Assembly (NCBI GenBank): GCA_001599595.1
Contig: BCHH01000014.1
Location: 832,355 to 896,354, forward strand
DNA from: Beverwykella pulmonaria
Lineage: Eukaryota; Ascomycota; Dothideomycetes; Pleosporales; Melanommataceae
DNA: 64,000 nucleotides
Reading direction: 5' to 3'
This document shows positions 33,773 to 46,240 of this stretch, in pieces (the first letter of the stretch is position 1; each line of letters opens with the position of its first letter). The position numbers and the translations under genes are program-made. The notes under the pieces are model-generated. The model did not search any database, had not been told where the DNA came from, and was given only the letters and a program-made list of their open reading frames with translations.

Positions 33773-34997
33773 ATGGACAGATTTGCGCCCGCTGCTAGCG
33801 AAAGATCTCGCAGCGGAACCCCCGCCAATTCGCGCTTCACTTCCCAGGCTGCAACCGCTGAAGATCTTCTCAAAGAGCAAACTGTGGGCTTGGTACATCT
33901 CACCGATTTCCGCAAGCGACGCGCCGAAGCCCTCGAGCGCAAAGACCGCGCCGCCTCTAACGCTGCCTCAGGAGCCAGCACGCCTCGAGATGGGTAAGTT
34001 CTTCTGTATGAGTTCTCCCCTAAGACGAAGCTGATTTCCCAAGTACAGTGCTTCGACGCCGCGGCCATCGTTCAAGAAGAAGCGGAAAGTGGTAGACAAG
34101 GGAAAGCTCTCATTTGGACTGGGCGAGGACGAGGATGACGACTCTAGTCTCTCTGCGAACCCTACGCCTCGTGGCAGCACGCCTGCTGACTCCTCCGCCG
34201 TGAACTCCGAGGCCGAAGCCACGACTCCTAGGAAGAAACTTAAGGCAAATTCCAACATTGGCCTCAAACCGAGAGTAATGACCAAGTCTGCGCTGCAGCG
34301 AGAGGCACTCCAGGCCGACCTTACGCGACAAGACTTTGTTGCCATGCGCGATGCTGTCAAGGCCACCGAAGTAGTGATACCCTTTGTCTTCTACGACGGG
34401 ACCAACATTCCGGGTGGACGATGCCGGGTGAAGAAAGGCGATCATATTTGGTTATTTCTAGACAAGGCCAGAAAAGCCGGCGCGGAATTGGGAGTCGGTG
34501 GGGACAAGAGCACGCGAGACTGGGCCCGTGTCAGTGTCGATGACTTGATGCTGGTTAGAGGAGAAGTCATCATGCCTCACGTACGTCTGAAATTTCGTCC
34601 GTCTCTTGCATGTCCAAGCTAACGCCTGCTCTAGCATTACGAGTTTTATTACTTTCTTTTCAACAAGGTTTCGGGGTTCAACGGTCCCGTCTTTGACTGG
34701 TCCGCTCAAGCAACCAAAGCCACGCCAGTCGCAACGGATGCAGAGACCGCAGACCCGAGCCACTACAATCCTCTAGAGGGACACAAGCAGAGTAAAGACA
34801 AGAGTTCTGCAATTCCGGATAGCGAGCTCGAAGGCTTCGATGATGACCCTACAATCACAAAGGTAGTCGATCGGAGGTGGTACGAGCGGAACAAGCACAT
34901 CTTTCCAGCGAGCGTTTGGGAGGAATTTAACCCTGAGAAGGATTTCTCGAAGTCTCAGCGAAAGGACACGGAAGGAAATCTGTTCTTCTTTTCCTGA
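33773..34997 (+). CDS. XAP5/FAM50 family protein
   Basis: Exons 33773-33993, 34049-34580 and 34635-34997 encode 371 aa. The N-terminal part has a coiled basic segment (VHLTDFRKRRAEALERKDRA) and a KKKRKV-like nuclear signal after the first splice. The XAP5 domain follows from about residue 155: VVIPFVFYDGTNIPGGRC, KKGDHIWLFLDKAR, then a segment rejoined by the second splice at MPH|HYEFYYFLFNK. It ends in the family's VDRRWYERNKHIFPASVWEEF block. XAP5/FAM50 proteins are nuclear, linked to spliceosome function and heterochromatin control in fission yeast and to circadian timing in plants. The length fits the family. Confidence 0.93.
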
Positions 34998-36268
34998 GGT
35001 GGCCGTGATGTATTGAAATATACCCGTAGATCTGATTGGTTAGCTTGCAGTGCAGGACGCCATTTTCAAAATGCTTTTCGGTGACATCGCTTGGCGAGGA
35101 ATCATCACGACACAGTGTGTGGATCAGGGTCTACGTGTTGGGTTGTCAACCCCACGCGGTATGAATGCAGTGGTGTGACCCAAGATGTCAAGAATGGGAA
35201 GGCCATCGTCGTGGCAAAGCATGGATGGCGACCTGAATAGACTCATTGGCTTCTAGTTCTTCAATTCTTGCTCAATTCATCGTGACAAGGTATATTCGTG
35301 TTTTGAAGCGGTGTACAATTATAGTCTCCATTCTACCTAGCCGCAACAAACCGTCCTTGCCAATCGCCTATCACGGCGTGAAGGCGATGTCAGGTGGGGC
35401 TCACCATGGGCAACTGATCGTGTGAGCAGCGTTCTTTGCGGGCCGAGATGTTCGGCACGTTGTCCGAATGCTCAAGGCCCGGCCACAGTGCATCGTGGCT
35501 GCGTCCAGTGACCTCGGCGGCTGTCGCACATGATAGGCACGCTCTTCGCTGCTCGGTTGCAAGCACGTCCCAGGGTTGTTGATGCAGCTCGAAAAGCAAA
35601 GCGAACCCCAGAAGGCGGAGGCGGAGAGCAGATAGATACGGGACAATCTTCGATGTAGTCAGATAATAAGTAGCTCGAGGGTATTACTGAAGTCCCCGAA
35701 AGAATCTGCGGCGGTTTTGTAGGCCCTGCGCAGTCTTGTTTTTATATTTCTGTTCGCAGCGTTCCTCGGTTGCGAGCCGCCAAACTCTCCAGACAAAGCG
35801 GCAGCCTTTGTCGTCGTCGCCTCAGCTCTCGTCTCTTCCTGCCCCAGCCCTCAACACCAACACTGCCACCCACCACACGTCTCCACGCCAAAGACGCACA
35901 GTGTGCTCCCCCCACAACTAGATCCCGCGTCATCCACGCACTAACAATATATCTTAACCATCATGCAGGCCCACTGTGAGACTTTGGAGATTCCCACCGG
36001 TACCACTTCTCGCGATCCTCCAATAAGACCTTCGAAAACGCCCACATGAACGGTCCAACTTAAATCACCGCCTAGCACACCAGACCTACACGCCCGCATG
36101 GATTTCGCGCATTCACCGCCGCATATTCATTATCCACCTGCTGCTTTCTGGTGCGTTTCGCGCGTACGTTTGCGCACCACTTCAAAGGAACAATAGCCCG
36201 AATCGAGCGTTTCCACCACCTGCAAAGGCGCAACAGCTGCGACTAGCTTTCAGAGGCTACCCCCGAAG
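34998..36268. other. Intergenic, no gene supported
   Basis: This is the 3' flank of XAP5 and a long leader/promoter for PHO81. A minus-strand frame at 35401-35646 starts with a hydrophobic stretch and has several Cys, but it opens with TTG and has no further support. Confidence 0.5.
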
Positions 36269-39200
36269 ATGAAATTCGGACACAATCTGCCTCAGTACCA
36301 GGTTCCCGAATGGGCGTCGTCGTACATTAACTACAAGGGCCTGAAGCAGCTAATCAAAACAGCTTCTATAGCTGTAAAGAATGGCGCAGACCCTGATCTC
36401 GCAGGCAAGTTGACATCTTGCAACCCTTGGAGCTCTATCTCGGCGGAAGCTGACAGATGGATACTAGAATTTTTCTTTTCGCTCGACCGCAACCTAGAGG
36501 ACGTTGACGGTTTCTATAACAAGAAATACTCGGAAGCGGCGCGCCGACTCAAGCTCCTACATGGCCGCTATGGACACTCTGCACAAGCCCTAGACGGCAT
36601 CGACAAGGATGAGGCGCAGGACCTCATGGGCGCTCTTCTCGAGCTGCGCGGTCAGCTGCGGAAGTTACAATGGTATGGAGAGGTTAACCGCAAGGGCTTT
36701 GTGAAGATCACCAAGAAGTTGGATAAGAAGATTCCCCGGGTATGCACACAACAACGCTACTTGGCTTCCAAGGTCGACCCGCGGCCATTCGCGCACAACC
36801 TCCCCCTCACACAGCAGATGAAGGCAGTGAATGAGTGGCTATCAAACCTGGGAGACACCAAGACGTTCGACGACAGCGGATCAGCGCATTCTGCATCCTC
36901 CCTAGGCCGGGTACCAGCCCGCGCTCTGAACCTCCCTTCTGGTCTTCTTGATGGCATAGATCAGGCAATTCGCAGCGATGACGCGTCAAGCATCTCTCAA
37001 TTCCTCGCCGAGGCCTCCGCAAAGAATGATCCCGCAAGCGAGCCGTTCCAGCAGATTCTCCTTAACTTCCTACAACGATCCATTTCGTGGAAAGCCAAAG
37101 CTTGCATAGACCGCCTTCTCCCGGACATTGTATCTCTAGAAGAAGAAGATGACATAAATAAACGAAACTGCATCCACCGTCTGCTAATCAACATCGGCCG
37201 CTCAAAGGCTGGCGAAGTCATTGGAGCTGAGGGCTCTGTACTGCAGTCCTCAGCAGAAGCTCCAAATTTCATAACACCCGCAAAGGCCGCCAATCGACAA
37301 CCGCCACCATGGACAAACACCGAAGACGAATCGAACAAGCTTCTGAGCAAGAACGACGAGTCAGTGCGCCTCCTGATATATTTGCTAGATCACCTTCAGC
37401 CAAGGCAACGCACTGCACTCCAGTCTCGTGATTCCTATGGACGTTTGCCTCTTCATTATGCCGCTCAATATGGCTTCGTGATCATCTGCCAGGTAGTGAT
37501 CAAACACATGCAGGATTGGGGTCAGTTCGATGTCACACATGGAATCGATTCGCCCTACTGGCAGGATGCTGAAGGCTACGCGCCCCTACATCTCAGCGTC
37601 ATCGGGGGCCACCCTCTCACTACGAAAGCACTGCTGCAAGCAGAGAATTGGCTTGGCGAATCCGATGAAAAGATCAGTTCCAGGAAGAAGATCGCCAAGT
37701 CCGGCGCGGTGCTGGCCCTAGCGACCCAAGCCAATTTCGTGGTCATTGTCAGGCTGCTAGTTGAGGCGGGTGTAGACGTTAATTATCAAGATGAGCAGGG
37801 TGAAACAGCACTGCATGTTGCAGCGCGTTATGGCCACGACGATTGCGCGAAAGCCTTGCTGGAGGGTTCAATTGCATACAAGACAGAGGTGGATACCCCG
37901 GAAAAGACGTTCGCTTGGACCCCACTCTTCTATGCCTGCGTGGACGGCCATCTCTCCACTGCTGAACTTCTCGTTGCTGCTGGAGCTGATCTAGAACGCT
38001 GCGACAACTCTGGCTGGACTGCTAAAGAGCATGCCGCGCTGCGCGGACACATAAACATCGTAGAGCAACTCATCAAGATTGCTCCTACTCCCAAGCCACC
38101 GACCCTGGAAGTTCCAAAAGTTCTTTCAAGCTCCCCGAGACAGATTTCTTCACTCGATGAGCGTAGATCCAAGAAGCCAACAAAGGAGCATGTGGCTCAA
38201 CAGCGGCTCCCGGAACCAGTGAAGACGTTTGGACATCGTTATCTCACTAAAGAGACTATGATTCTTGTCAGCCTCGGCACCATGGACACGAGAAAGGACA
38301 TCCCGGCTGTGAAACTTGATGATATTCCTTTAGCGAATGCGCATGCTACCCAACTCGATACGGCCCTGTCTGTAGTCGTCTCTGCATCAGGCGCAACTGG
38401 AGAACCCACTGTAATTGACCTGCCCGTGCAGGACAGCATCTGTACCGAGCCAATTACGTTCATGACCACGGATGCAACCAAAGTCAAGCTCTTTTTTGAT
38501 ATTGTGCCAACATATGCTGGGTCAAACGACCGGATCGTTGGACGCGGAGTGGCCCTGTTATCTAGTATCAAGCCTAGCGTTGGCTCAAAGCGCATCACCC
38601 TGCAGGGCGATATCAAGGTTCCCATAATGGCAAGGGCCACGATGGAGGTTATTGGCTCTGTTAACTTCAACTTCCTCATCATCACACCTTTCACGCACCC
38701 AAATATGTCTATTACCGAGCAACACACATATTGGAAGAAGATGTCGTCGACAATGGTAATCGGACACCGCGGTCTAGGAAAGAACACTGGATCCAGGAAA
38801 TCTTTACAACTCGGAGAGAACACACTTCAATCATTTATCGCCGCAGCCAATTTAGGAGCTTCGTACGTCGAATTCGATGTACAGTTAACCAAGGACCACG
38901 TGCCTGTCATTTATCACGACTTTCTAGTCAGCGAAACAGGGATTGATGCCCCAGTACATACACTGACTCTCGAACAATTCCTTCATGTTAGTGAAGGCCA
39001 GACACCTCGACAGTCCAGGCCTGCATCTCCAACAGAAAATCGAGCGACGAACAGCACCAACGGTGCGAAGTCTTCTCAGAGACGGGTCCGATCACATTCG
39101 TTAGACCACTCGAATAAGAAGAACATACACACAAGCCACACACAAGAGCTCACCGAGCGAATGAAGCACACACGGGATTTCAAGATGAAGGGATACAAGG

Positions 39201-40016
39201 GCAACAGCCGTGGCAACTTTATTCAAGCTCCCTTTATTACGCTGAAAGACATGTTTCTCAAACTACCAGAGGCAACCGGCTTCAACATTGAAATGAAATA
39301 TCCCATGCTCCACGAATCTGAAGAGCACGATATGGATCAATACGCAGTCGAGTTGAACTCATTCGTGGACACCGTCCTTACAACTGTGTATGACCTCGCG
39401 GGCAAGAGGAACGTCATCTTCTCTTCCTTCAATCCGGATATATGTCTCTTGCTCTCCTTCAAGCAGCCTTCGATTCCCATCTTATTTCTAAGTGACGCTG
39501 GGACTTGTCCCGTAGGTGATGTGAGGGCGGGCAGTCTACAAGAGGCTATCCGATTCGCCAGTAGATGGAACTTGCTGGGCGTTGTGAGCGCTGCGGAGCC
39601 TCTCGTTATGTGCCCACGTTTAGTCAGGGTTGTGAAGGAGAGTGGGTTGGTGTGCGTTAGTTATGGAACGTTGAACAACGATCCGAAGAATGTGCAGGTG
39701 GGTCACTTCTAGGAAACTGTGAGAGCTATACTGGTGCTAACAACCTTCACTTTAGTTGCAAGTGAACGAGGGTATTGATGCCGTTATTGTCGATTCTGTC
39801 CTTGCCATTCGAAAAGGACTCACCAGCTCCGACGACGCCATGAATGGAACCACCTCCAGCAGCCCAAACGGTACCATGTTGCCTCCCACAATCGATGACA
39901 CTGCCAGTGTCTCATCCCAGGAGCTCGCTGGCCGAGACATAGTTGATACAGTCAATGGGGTGCCCGTTTACGCTGACGGCGGTCTGGGAAATTCGTCTGC
40001 TGCTGTTTTTTCCTAG
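36269..40016 (+). CDS. PHO81: PHO81/NUC-2: SPX-ankyrin-GDPD CDK inhibitor of phosphate signalling
   Basis: Exons 36269-39697 and 39756-40016 encode up to 1229 aa. The N-terminal SPX domain begins MKFGHNLPQYQVPEWASSYI with the KGLKQLIK helix, and runs to about 190. Ankyrin repeats lie at about 390-620 (SYGRLPLHYAAQYG, GETALHVAARYGHDDCAKALL). A C-terminal GDPD-like domain starts near 828 (GHRGLGKN, then ENTLQSFIAAANLGASYVEFDVQL and VIYHDFLVS). The GDPD His, Asn, Glu and Asp residues are present, so lipase activity cannot be excluded. In yeast and Neurospora this protein senses inositol pyrophosphate through SPX and inhibits the PHO80-PHO85 kinase under phosphate starvation. A 48-nt segment (36411-36458) may be an in-frame intron, giving 16 residues fewer. 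Confidence 0.94.
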
Positions 40017-41429
40017 TGGGAGGCTTTCACGACGGACATTTGTATATCATATTCTCGCATTCACGCCGCCTCATCAGTGCGAACTGTAGTAGGCATGACT
40101 AGTGTTTAGATTAAACGGCGGCTTGACCCCTCGCCGGCCTAATGGTACTGCTCTTGGTTATGATCATAGATCTTCGCCCTGGCGAGTCCTTCAACAAGAC
40201 TTGCCCATTGCATAGGGTGTCGCGAATAACCTTGTCATTTGTAGGTTTTGAGAATTGAATTAATATGCTCGCCATTCCACGTTGCCCTGACACGGATATT
40301 TCGTGCATCATCCGTATCGTCTTCGGTGTCAAGATATCTAGTGCCGGTGCTGCAGTGTCTAACCTTGGAATGCCACTGACAGCGCCGGTCAGTTGGCATA
40401 TCCTTCCCACAGTTACTGAGCCGGCAACGCCCAATATAACTTATTCTCAACAATACCCAACACTCGTGCAAAACACTACTCCGCCCAGGTCTTCTCCAAG
40501 TCCCTTTCAACACCATGAAACTCACCATGCACGCGTCTGGTAGATATTAACCGTCCGACAAACGTCCTACCTCCGAGAAGCGTCTTGACTTGGACCTATA
40601 CCTCGTCTTTGACGCCTCCCTCTATCCCGCGCCGCTAAAAATCGCCAAGCGTCATAGGAAAGACTCAATGGCCCTCGCCAACTACACCACCTATACCCTC
40701 TCCCCTCTCTTCGCTGCACTCACCTACCACGCCATCCACGTCTCGTATCTAGCAGTCCGGGTCTCCCTCATGACCGCTATGGCTGTCGTTTCTGGGCCGT
40801 TGTCGACTAGTTTTTACGAGAAATGTATAAGAACCATGTCGAGTACATCTACAGTATTGCGATAAGTCCAGTGCTGCTGGGGTGCGTTGGTGCAACGGGC
40901 TGACTGACAGCGGGTGCTGCGGAGGACCCGGCTCTGGTTACGGTGAGGCAGGATTTTGCGATCTGATTTGCGGTGGCGTGGTTTGTGCGCTGTTCTCGAT
41001 ACAGTTGAATGTGGGCCGTGATTAGCGATTATGCGTACGGTTTCACGCCGTAGAGTGGTTTTATAGTTTTATACTTGTCAGCCTAGTTTGCAATTCGGTG
41101 ATTAGGTGGGGGTTGGCGGTGGAGAATGGAAGAATGGAGGTTGTGCACAGTATGGATGTGTTTAAGTTGGTGGCGATGCGGGGGTGTGAGGAGACAGTGT
41201 GGACGACTTTGAGGAGAGGGTTCTTCTCCTTCGGCGATCACTTTTGATGGTTAAACTTGGCTATGTGAATCTTATCAACGTTTATATGGATGTTTTTTCG
41301 CGAGTCATGGCCTTCAGTCTAACCTCTTTTGGACGACGGCAAGTGCAGTCACCGACCACAACCCCTCCTATACATCGCGCCGCACATCTCTTGTCTTTGA
41401 ATCTCCCATTCTAAGTCTAACCACCGGAT
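40017..41429. other. Intergenic, no gene supported
   Basis: A plus-strand frame from ATG 40669 (about 65 aa, hydrophobic, ending at 40865) is the only candidate. It has no recognisable domain and no clear continuation, so I do not call it. The rest looks noncoding. Confidence 0.45.
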
Positions 41430-44345
41430 ATGGAGCACCCGAAAGTAGATCAATCCGCATCAGAAAAAGCTTTAGAGCGCGGAAGAGCATCGTATAGAAG
41501 AGGAGATCTGCTTCAAGGTACGTACTACATGCTCTCACCTTGGAGGAAAATCGATCAGGCTACTTCCGTAAGGATATTTGGGAGGATGCAAAAAGCCATG
41601 CTGGCACATACAGTGAGGTTTATTAAGGCAGGATTGATCCTCTGTTTCGCGGCCTAAATGTACATACTCCTGCTACTCTCCTCGGATATGCCATCATGTA
41701 CTTCGGTACAAAAAAAGTTCCTCCTAGCATGCTGATTTTCGCTAGCCAAATCTTCGTTCAAAGAAGCAGCTCGCCTATCTTCAACAGACGCAGTACCTCT
41801 CTCAAATCTCTCTGCCGTAGAATTCGAACTCGGGAATTACGTCGGATGCGCTCTATTCTCGCAAAAAGCCTTGCAACTACTGGGCAGCCAAGAGAAGAAT
41901 GATGATGCTATGTTGCAGAAGGTTCGCCTAAGGTTGGCCAAGGCGTACCTGTATGGGCTGAAGCTCGATGAAGCGGCTGAAATTATATCGACGATCGAAT
42001 TAGGTGACGCGCGAAGCGCACTCGAGGTGTCAGTCTCGCACACACGGCTACTTCGCAAGGAATTCCCGGATGAGAAGGTATTGCGATCCATGATTTTCAA
42101 GCGCATTCCGCGTTACAGGCCTGCATTACAAGACGAAGCCGAATACTTTTCTGTCGGACATGATGCGCCCGAGACTATCATCACTCAAAGCATGTATTCT
42201 GCCTCAGTTCGAGATATAGCTTGTTTATTCTGCGGTATCGGCGACGCTAGAAATCTTCTTTTGACATTGGCATTCATCAGTGCCGTCGAACAGACAAAGC
42301 CCTCCGCAAAGAGATTCCACTTTACGATTCTCGATCATAAACCCGCTGTTCTTGCTCGAGACCTCTTGCTGTTCCAATTTCTCTCTGACTCGGTCAAGGA
42401 ATCGGAAGCGAAGGGTCGGGAAACTCTCGTTGTGTTGAGCTACATGTTTGGCGCGCAGGTGATGCCCCAGTGGGCTTTCGATCGGCTTCAGCAAGCATTG
42501 GATACTGTGCTGGACCATCTAAACAAGGAAAACGCGGATGTAATGGGCTTATTCTATATTCCACATGTCGTTCGATCCCATATTTGCCACCATCTACACG
42601 CGTGGAAGCGAGTTCCAGAGCCTTGGTACACCGCAGCCGCGCTTCGTCAGTTGGGGCTCGAGCAAAGCTTCCAACGTCAATCGTATGCAGACGGGCCCGA
42701 TGAGGGCCTTGGCCACAATGTCCCTCCTGGATGCGAGGATACTGGGCCAGATGCTATGGGATTCCGAGAATTTGGAGTCATGCTTCCCCATATGGATTTG
42801 CTTCAAAAGCACGAGCCCCGATTGTCCAAATTGTTCACAGCTTTCTGCAAAAACAGATCTAGTGCGGCTTTACAGAAAGTTACACAGTATCTTGATAAAC
42901 AATGGCAGCCAAATGTCACCTTGGTAGATCTTGATTATGAAAACAGAAGAGAAGACAAACACAGGCCGCTCATGGACTTCCGGCCTCATGAAGTTGTACG
43001 AGACCTTTTTGGGTATCTTCCTCTCTCCATCGCGGGGCGTACCCGAGGTGTTCTCAATCACTTTGTGGTCTTCTTTGAGTTCATTGCGAGAGCTTTGGGA
43101 CCGATCCAGTCTAGAGTCGTAGTGGAGCTCGTTATGGGAGAAATGGCTGATACATTTGAACAACTCAATCATGGATTATTTCGCCATCAACATCCGAAAA
43201 TTGATAAGCTGGATCCTTCTACGTTTCCAGATAAATATGATGCCATTCATATGAGCAACATCCCGGACTATGTTGGTGGACCTCTAACTACCTTCCTGCA
43301 TGGACTGCCATTGCTTCGAAATAACGACTCAGAGATGATGTCTAGCGTCCTGCGTAACCCCTCCGTTTGGACCACCCATGATCAATTCCTCGCTGAATAT
43401 CTGTTACTCGGAAATCGGTCACAAATCTATAGCCACTTCGGGACCATCCTATCCGACAAGTCGAAGGCCACAGAAGAAAAGCTAAATGGAATGATTATGG
43501 ACGGAGGAGGATGTGTGATGGGACTTAAATACAACTGGAAACGCGGTCACGGCTTCCCATTGCCGTGGGGAAAGCTTATGACTCGAATAGAGCTGACGAG
43601 GTGGCTTCATGCGCATTTCCTCAAGTTGTGTTTGCCCTTTGAGCGCCGGAGAAAAGGGAACGACCTCGTTTTTGCGCCTCTCAATCTAACAACTCTTTTT
43701 CACCTTGTCACTCATCTATCCAAGGTCGGCTATCCAGCACACTGGCTTTCCGAGATCCTAGGGCAGCTCTGTGAAGGAGAATTAACGACAACAGCACGAG
43801 CGCCAAGCAAACTGATTATGGACGTTGATCAACTTAGCCGCGTATCTTCACCCCAGACGCTCGATATTAATCCATTTGAGGCAGAATATAGAATGCTGCT
43901 CGCCATCTGGAGGCCTCTCCTCCCATTCGGTCTCACACTCACCCATGAATCACTTCCAGCCCTACACAATATCAAGAAATTCAAAATTAGATTTCCTACG
44001 CAATACCCACCACCAAGTGACCTTGAGCGCCCTCACTTTTCCCTCGTTCTAAAGCACACGAGCTTCGAAATGGGGTACAATCAAAACTTGAGAAGAGCTT
44101 TGCTCGCTCACCTAGCTGGGGAGGCAGAGACATCTGAGGTGTGCGTTCATGTCATTTCGACGTGGATATGGGAGACTGAGATTTCGACGGCGTCATTCTG
44201 GTTGGATGAGAGTGTTTTGGATGGGTTATTGGAGGAGTGTGATTGGGAGGCGTATATTTGGCGGAGCGATGACTGGCTTCCTGCTTTAGGTCCTGTGGAT
44301 CTGCATGATGAAAATGCGCTGGTGCGTGGGGAGGCTTGGATTTAA
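41430..44345 (+). CDS. TPR-DUF4470 protein
   Basis: Exon 1 is 41430-41517 and exon 2 is 41746-44345, giving 895 aa. The first exon gives a helix (KALERGRASYRRGDLLQ) and the second continues it as SSFKEAARLSSTDAVPLSNL and NYVGCALFSQKAL, a TPR-like pair. A DUF4470 block follows at about 125-240: SVRDIACLFCGIGDARNLLL then FHFTILDHKPAVLARDLL. The long C-terminal region (about 300-895) is unassigned. DUF4470 proteins in fungi often carry a MYND finger; none is visible here. DUF4470 also occurs in the dynein assembly factor DNAAF3, but a ciliary role is not expected in this fungus. The 228-bp intron is long for this window and might hide a small exon. Confidence 0.78.
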
Positions 44346-44470
44346 TGGGTGTTACGAAAGGGCTGGTACCTCGTCAACTATACATAGTGTCTTATAGTCC
44401 AAATATCATGTTTTCCTTTTAAACATTACAAACATAAGGACAGTATAAGATATTATAGCTTTAAAACCGT

Positions 44471-45498
44471 TTACAGACCCCCGTGCCCGTTCACAAAAAG
44501 CATCTCAAGGCTCATTGAGTCATCCGGCACAACACGGTACAAGTCCTGCATGACAATCTTCCAATATGGTTCCCACTCTTCAAACTGTAGCTCGACGATA
44601 TATCGTGGCAAATTCATAGTATCAAATGCCTGTTCAACAGAATTAGTCAACAAGCATACCCCATTGTCCACGAAGGGTGAATATTGAGTCTTACAAAAGA
44701 TTTACTAGTAAAACCTACGTCCAAGCCGTCGAAATTTCTCATGTTTGGCAGCCACTGCTCGACCGTCCAGTCCCACACCGCCGCACTGAACTCCCAATCA
44801 ATGAGCAATGCGGGGTGGCTGTAAGAAAGCTGTACGTCAAAGCCCTTCTCTCGAAGTCCATGGAACGCAGGACTAAGCTTGCGCAGAACATGGCCGAGGT
44901 TGACGGGATGCTCATAGGAGACTGTTATATCAAACGTAATTTTCCGCAGTTTCTCGAACGGAATCTCCCTCAAAAACTTGATGGCAGATCCAAGCTGTGC
45001 GTTGTCAATTTCCTGTTTTTCACGCCACTCGTCGACTCTCTCGTAGACGAAATCGTAGAAGTCGATGCACAAGTCTATGTCTCTGAAGAGCTCTTCGCGC
45101 GTCATGCCAACATGGAACACGTCTTTTGTAACAAACTCTTCAATTTCTCGCCCCATTACAAAATAGGAATACATGTATTCCGCAGAAATGCTCTTGCAAC
45201 TTTCAAGCACCTCACGGGCAACCTGGTAACCCATAAGATTTGCATCGATGAAGTGTGGGAGGCCCCGAAGACAGGTGCAAGGCGGGCCAGGACAATCGGA
45301 TTTCCAGCTGTATGTTCTGCGGGTACAGATCATGTCATCAATGGGCGGTGGGGCCCCGTTCTTCCAGAGCTGAAAGTAAATCAAGTCTCGCAACTCGCGG
45401 GGGAGGCGCAGGATCTGTGTAGAGAGGGATTGAAGAAAGGTTTTCGAGCGAGCATGCGCGATTCTACGTTCACACATGAGCTCTGCGGGGCTTTTCAT
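44471..45498 (-). CDS. F-box-like / LPRELRD-type family protein
   Basis: Exons 44695-45498 and 44471-44629 (65-bp intron) encode 320 aa. Near the start is SLSTQILRLPRELRDLIYFQLW, the F-box-like helix seen in large lineage-specific families of Dothideomycetes and Eurotiomycetes. The remainder (aromatic-rich, for example IDLCIDFYDFVYERVDEW and LREKGFDVQLSYSHP) resembles the usual hypothetical body of such proteins. An adaptor role in a ubiquitin ligase is only a guess, since a full F-box is not evident. The start was placed at ATG 45498; an upstream GTG in the same frame was ignored. The gene is convergent with the DUF4470 gene, 125 bp apart. Confidence 0.7.
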
Positions 45499-46240
45499 CT
45501 CAGGTTTCACTTGTGGGATCCAGTTGTTGAAATCTGATACATGTAAGGATGCCTCTGCGTAGATTTACAGACGAAGAGCCACTCACTGTTTTGACGTTAT
45601 ATTCGCAGCCCCCTAAGAGGTTTATTTGTCTTTGCTTACCCTTTTGATTGTGATGTTGTCAAGATGAAGTTGAGGGAAGACAAAAAGCGGCAACCTCAAG
45701 AACAATGACCAGGCGCAATTATGTCATCACAACCGGCCAATCAGAGATGACTTGACTTGGCATGAAACGGCAACTACATCCGAAGCTGTTTCCCTTCTCC
45801 ATTCTCCACAACTCAATACCTTGACCGGTGACGGGTCTTTTACCAACCTTCATTATTTATGAGTGGCAAGAATTCTTAAGTTGAGCAGCACATCGTGGGT
45901 ACACAAAAATATGGTATCTTACTCTGAGAAAAATATTTGATATTTTGAGTTACTCGTACAGGTCTTTCTTTAGAACCCGTATAGGTCTCCATCAGGGATT
46001 TATTCGGTAAATACAGTTCCTTACAAATGCGAATAGAGGTAGTTAAGATGAGCTAGCATACGTATCATGAACCATAAAGCTCGCTCTTGGGGAACGTGAG
46101 AGCACTTCGGCGAATACGACAACGCTTAGCAGGACCCTACCAAAGAGGCCGTACGGAAAGGTTCCTCGGGGTTATAAGAGGGTAAAGCAAACGTAATACA
46201 AACATGTTCTCCTAGAAGTGCTCTTTTTCCCTTTGCCCTC
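45499..46240. other. Intergenic, no gene seen
   Basis: Promoter of the F-box-like gene and 3' flank of the Hsp70-like gene. AT-rich; nothing recognised. Confidence 0.55.

Noticed and set aside
35401..35646. Possible small Cys-containing secreted protein on the minus strand
   Set aside because: It starts with TTG, has no upstream exon or consensus introns, and its composition is not convincing.
40669..40865. 65-aa hydrophobic plus-strand frame
   Set aside because: No domain, no continuation after a plausible donor, and no homology I can name.
44677..45537. 286-aa plus-strand frame opposite the F-box-like gene
   Set aside because: The minus strand carries the LPRELRD motif and a spliced continuation; the plus frame has neither.
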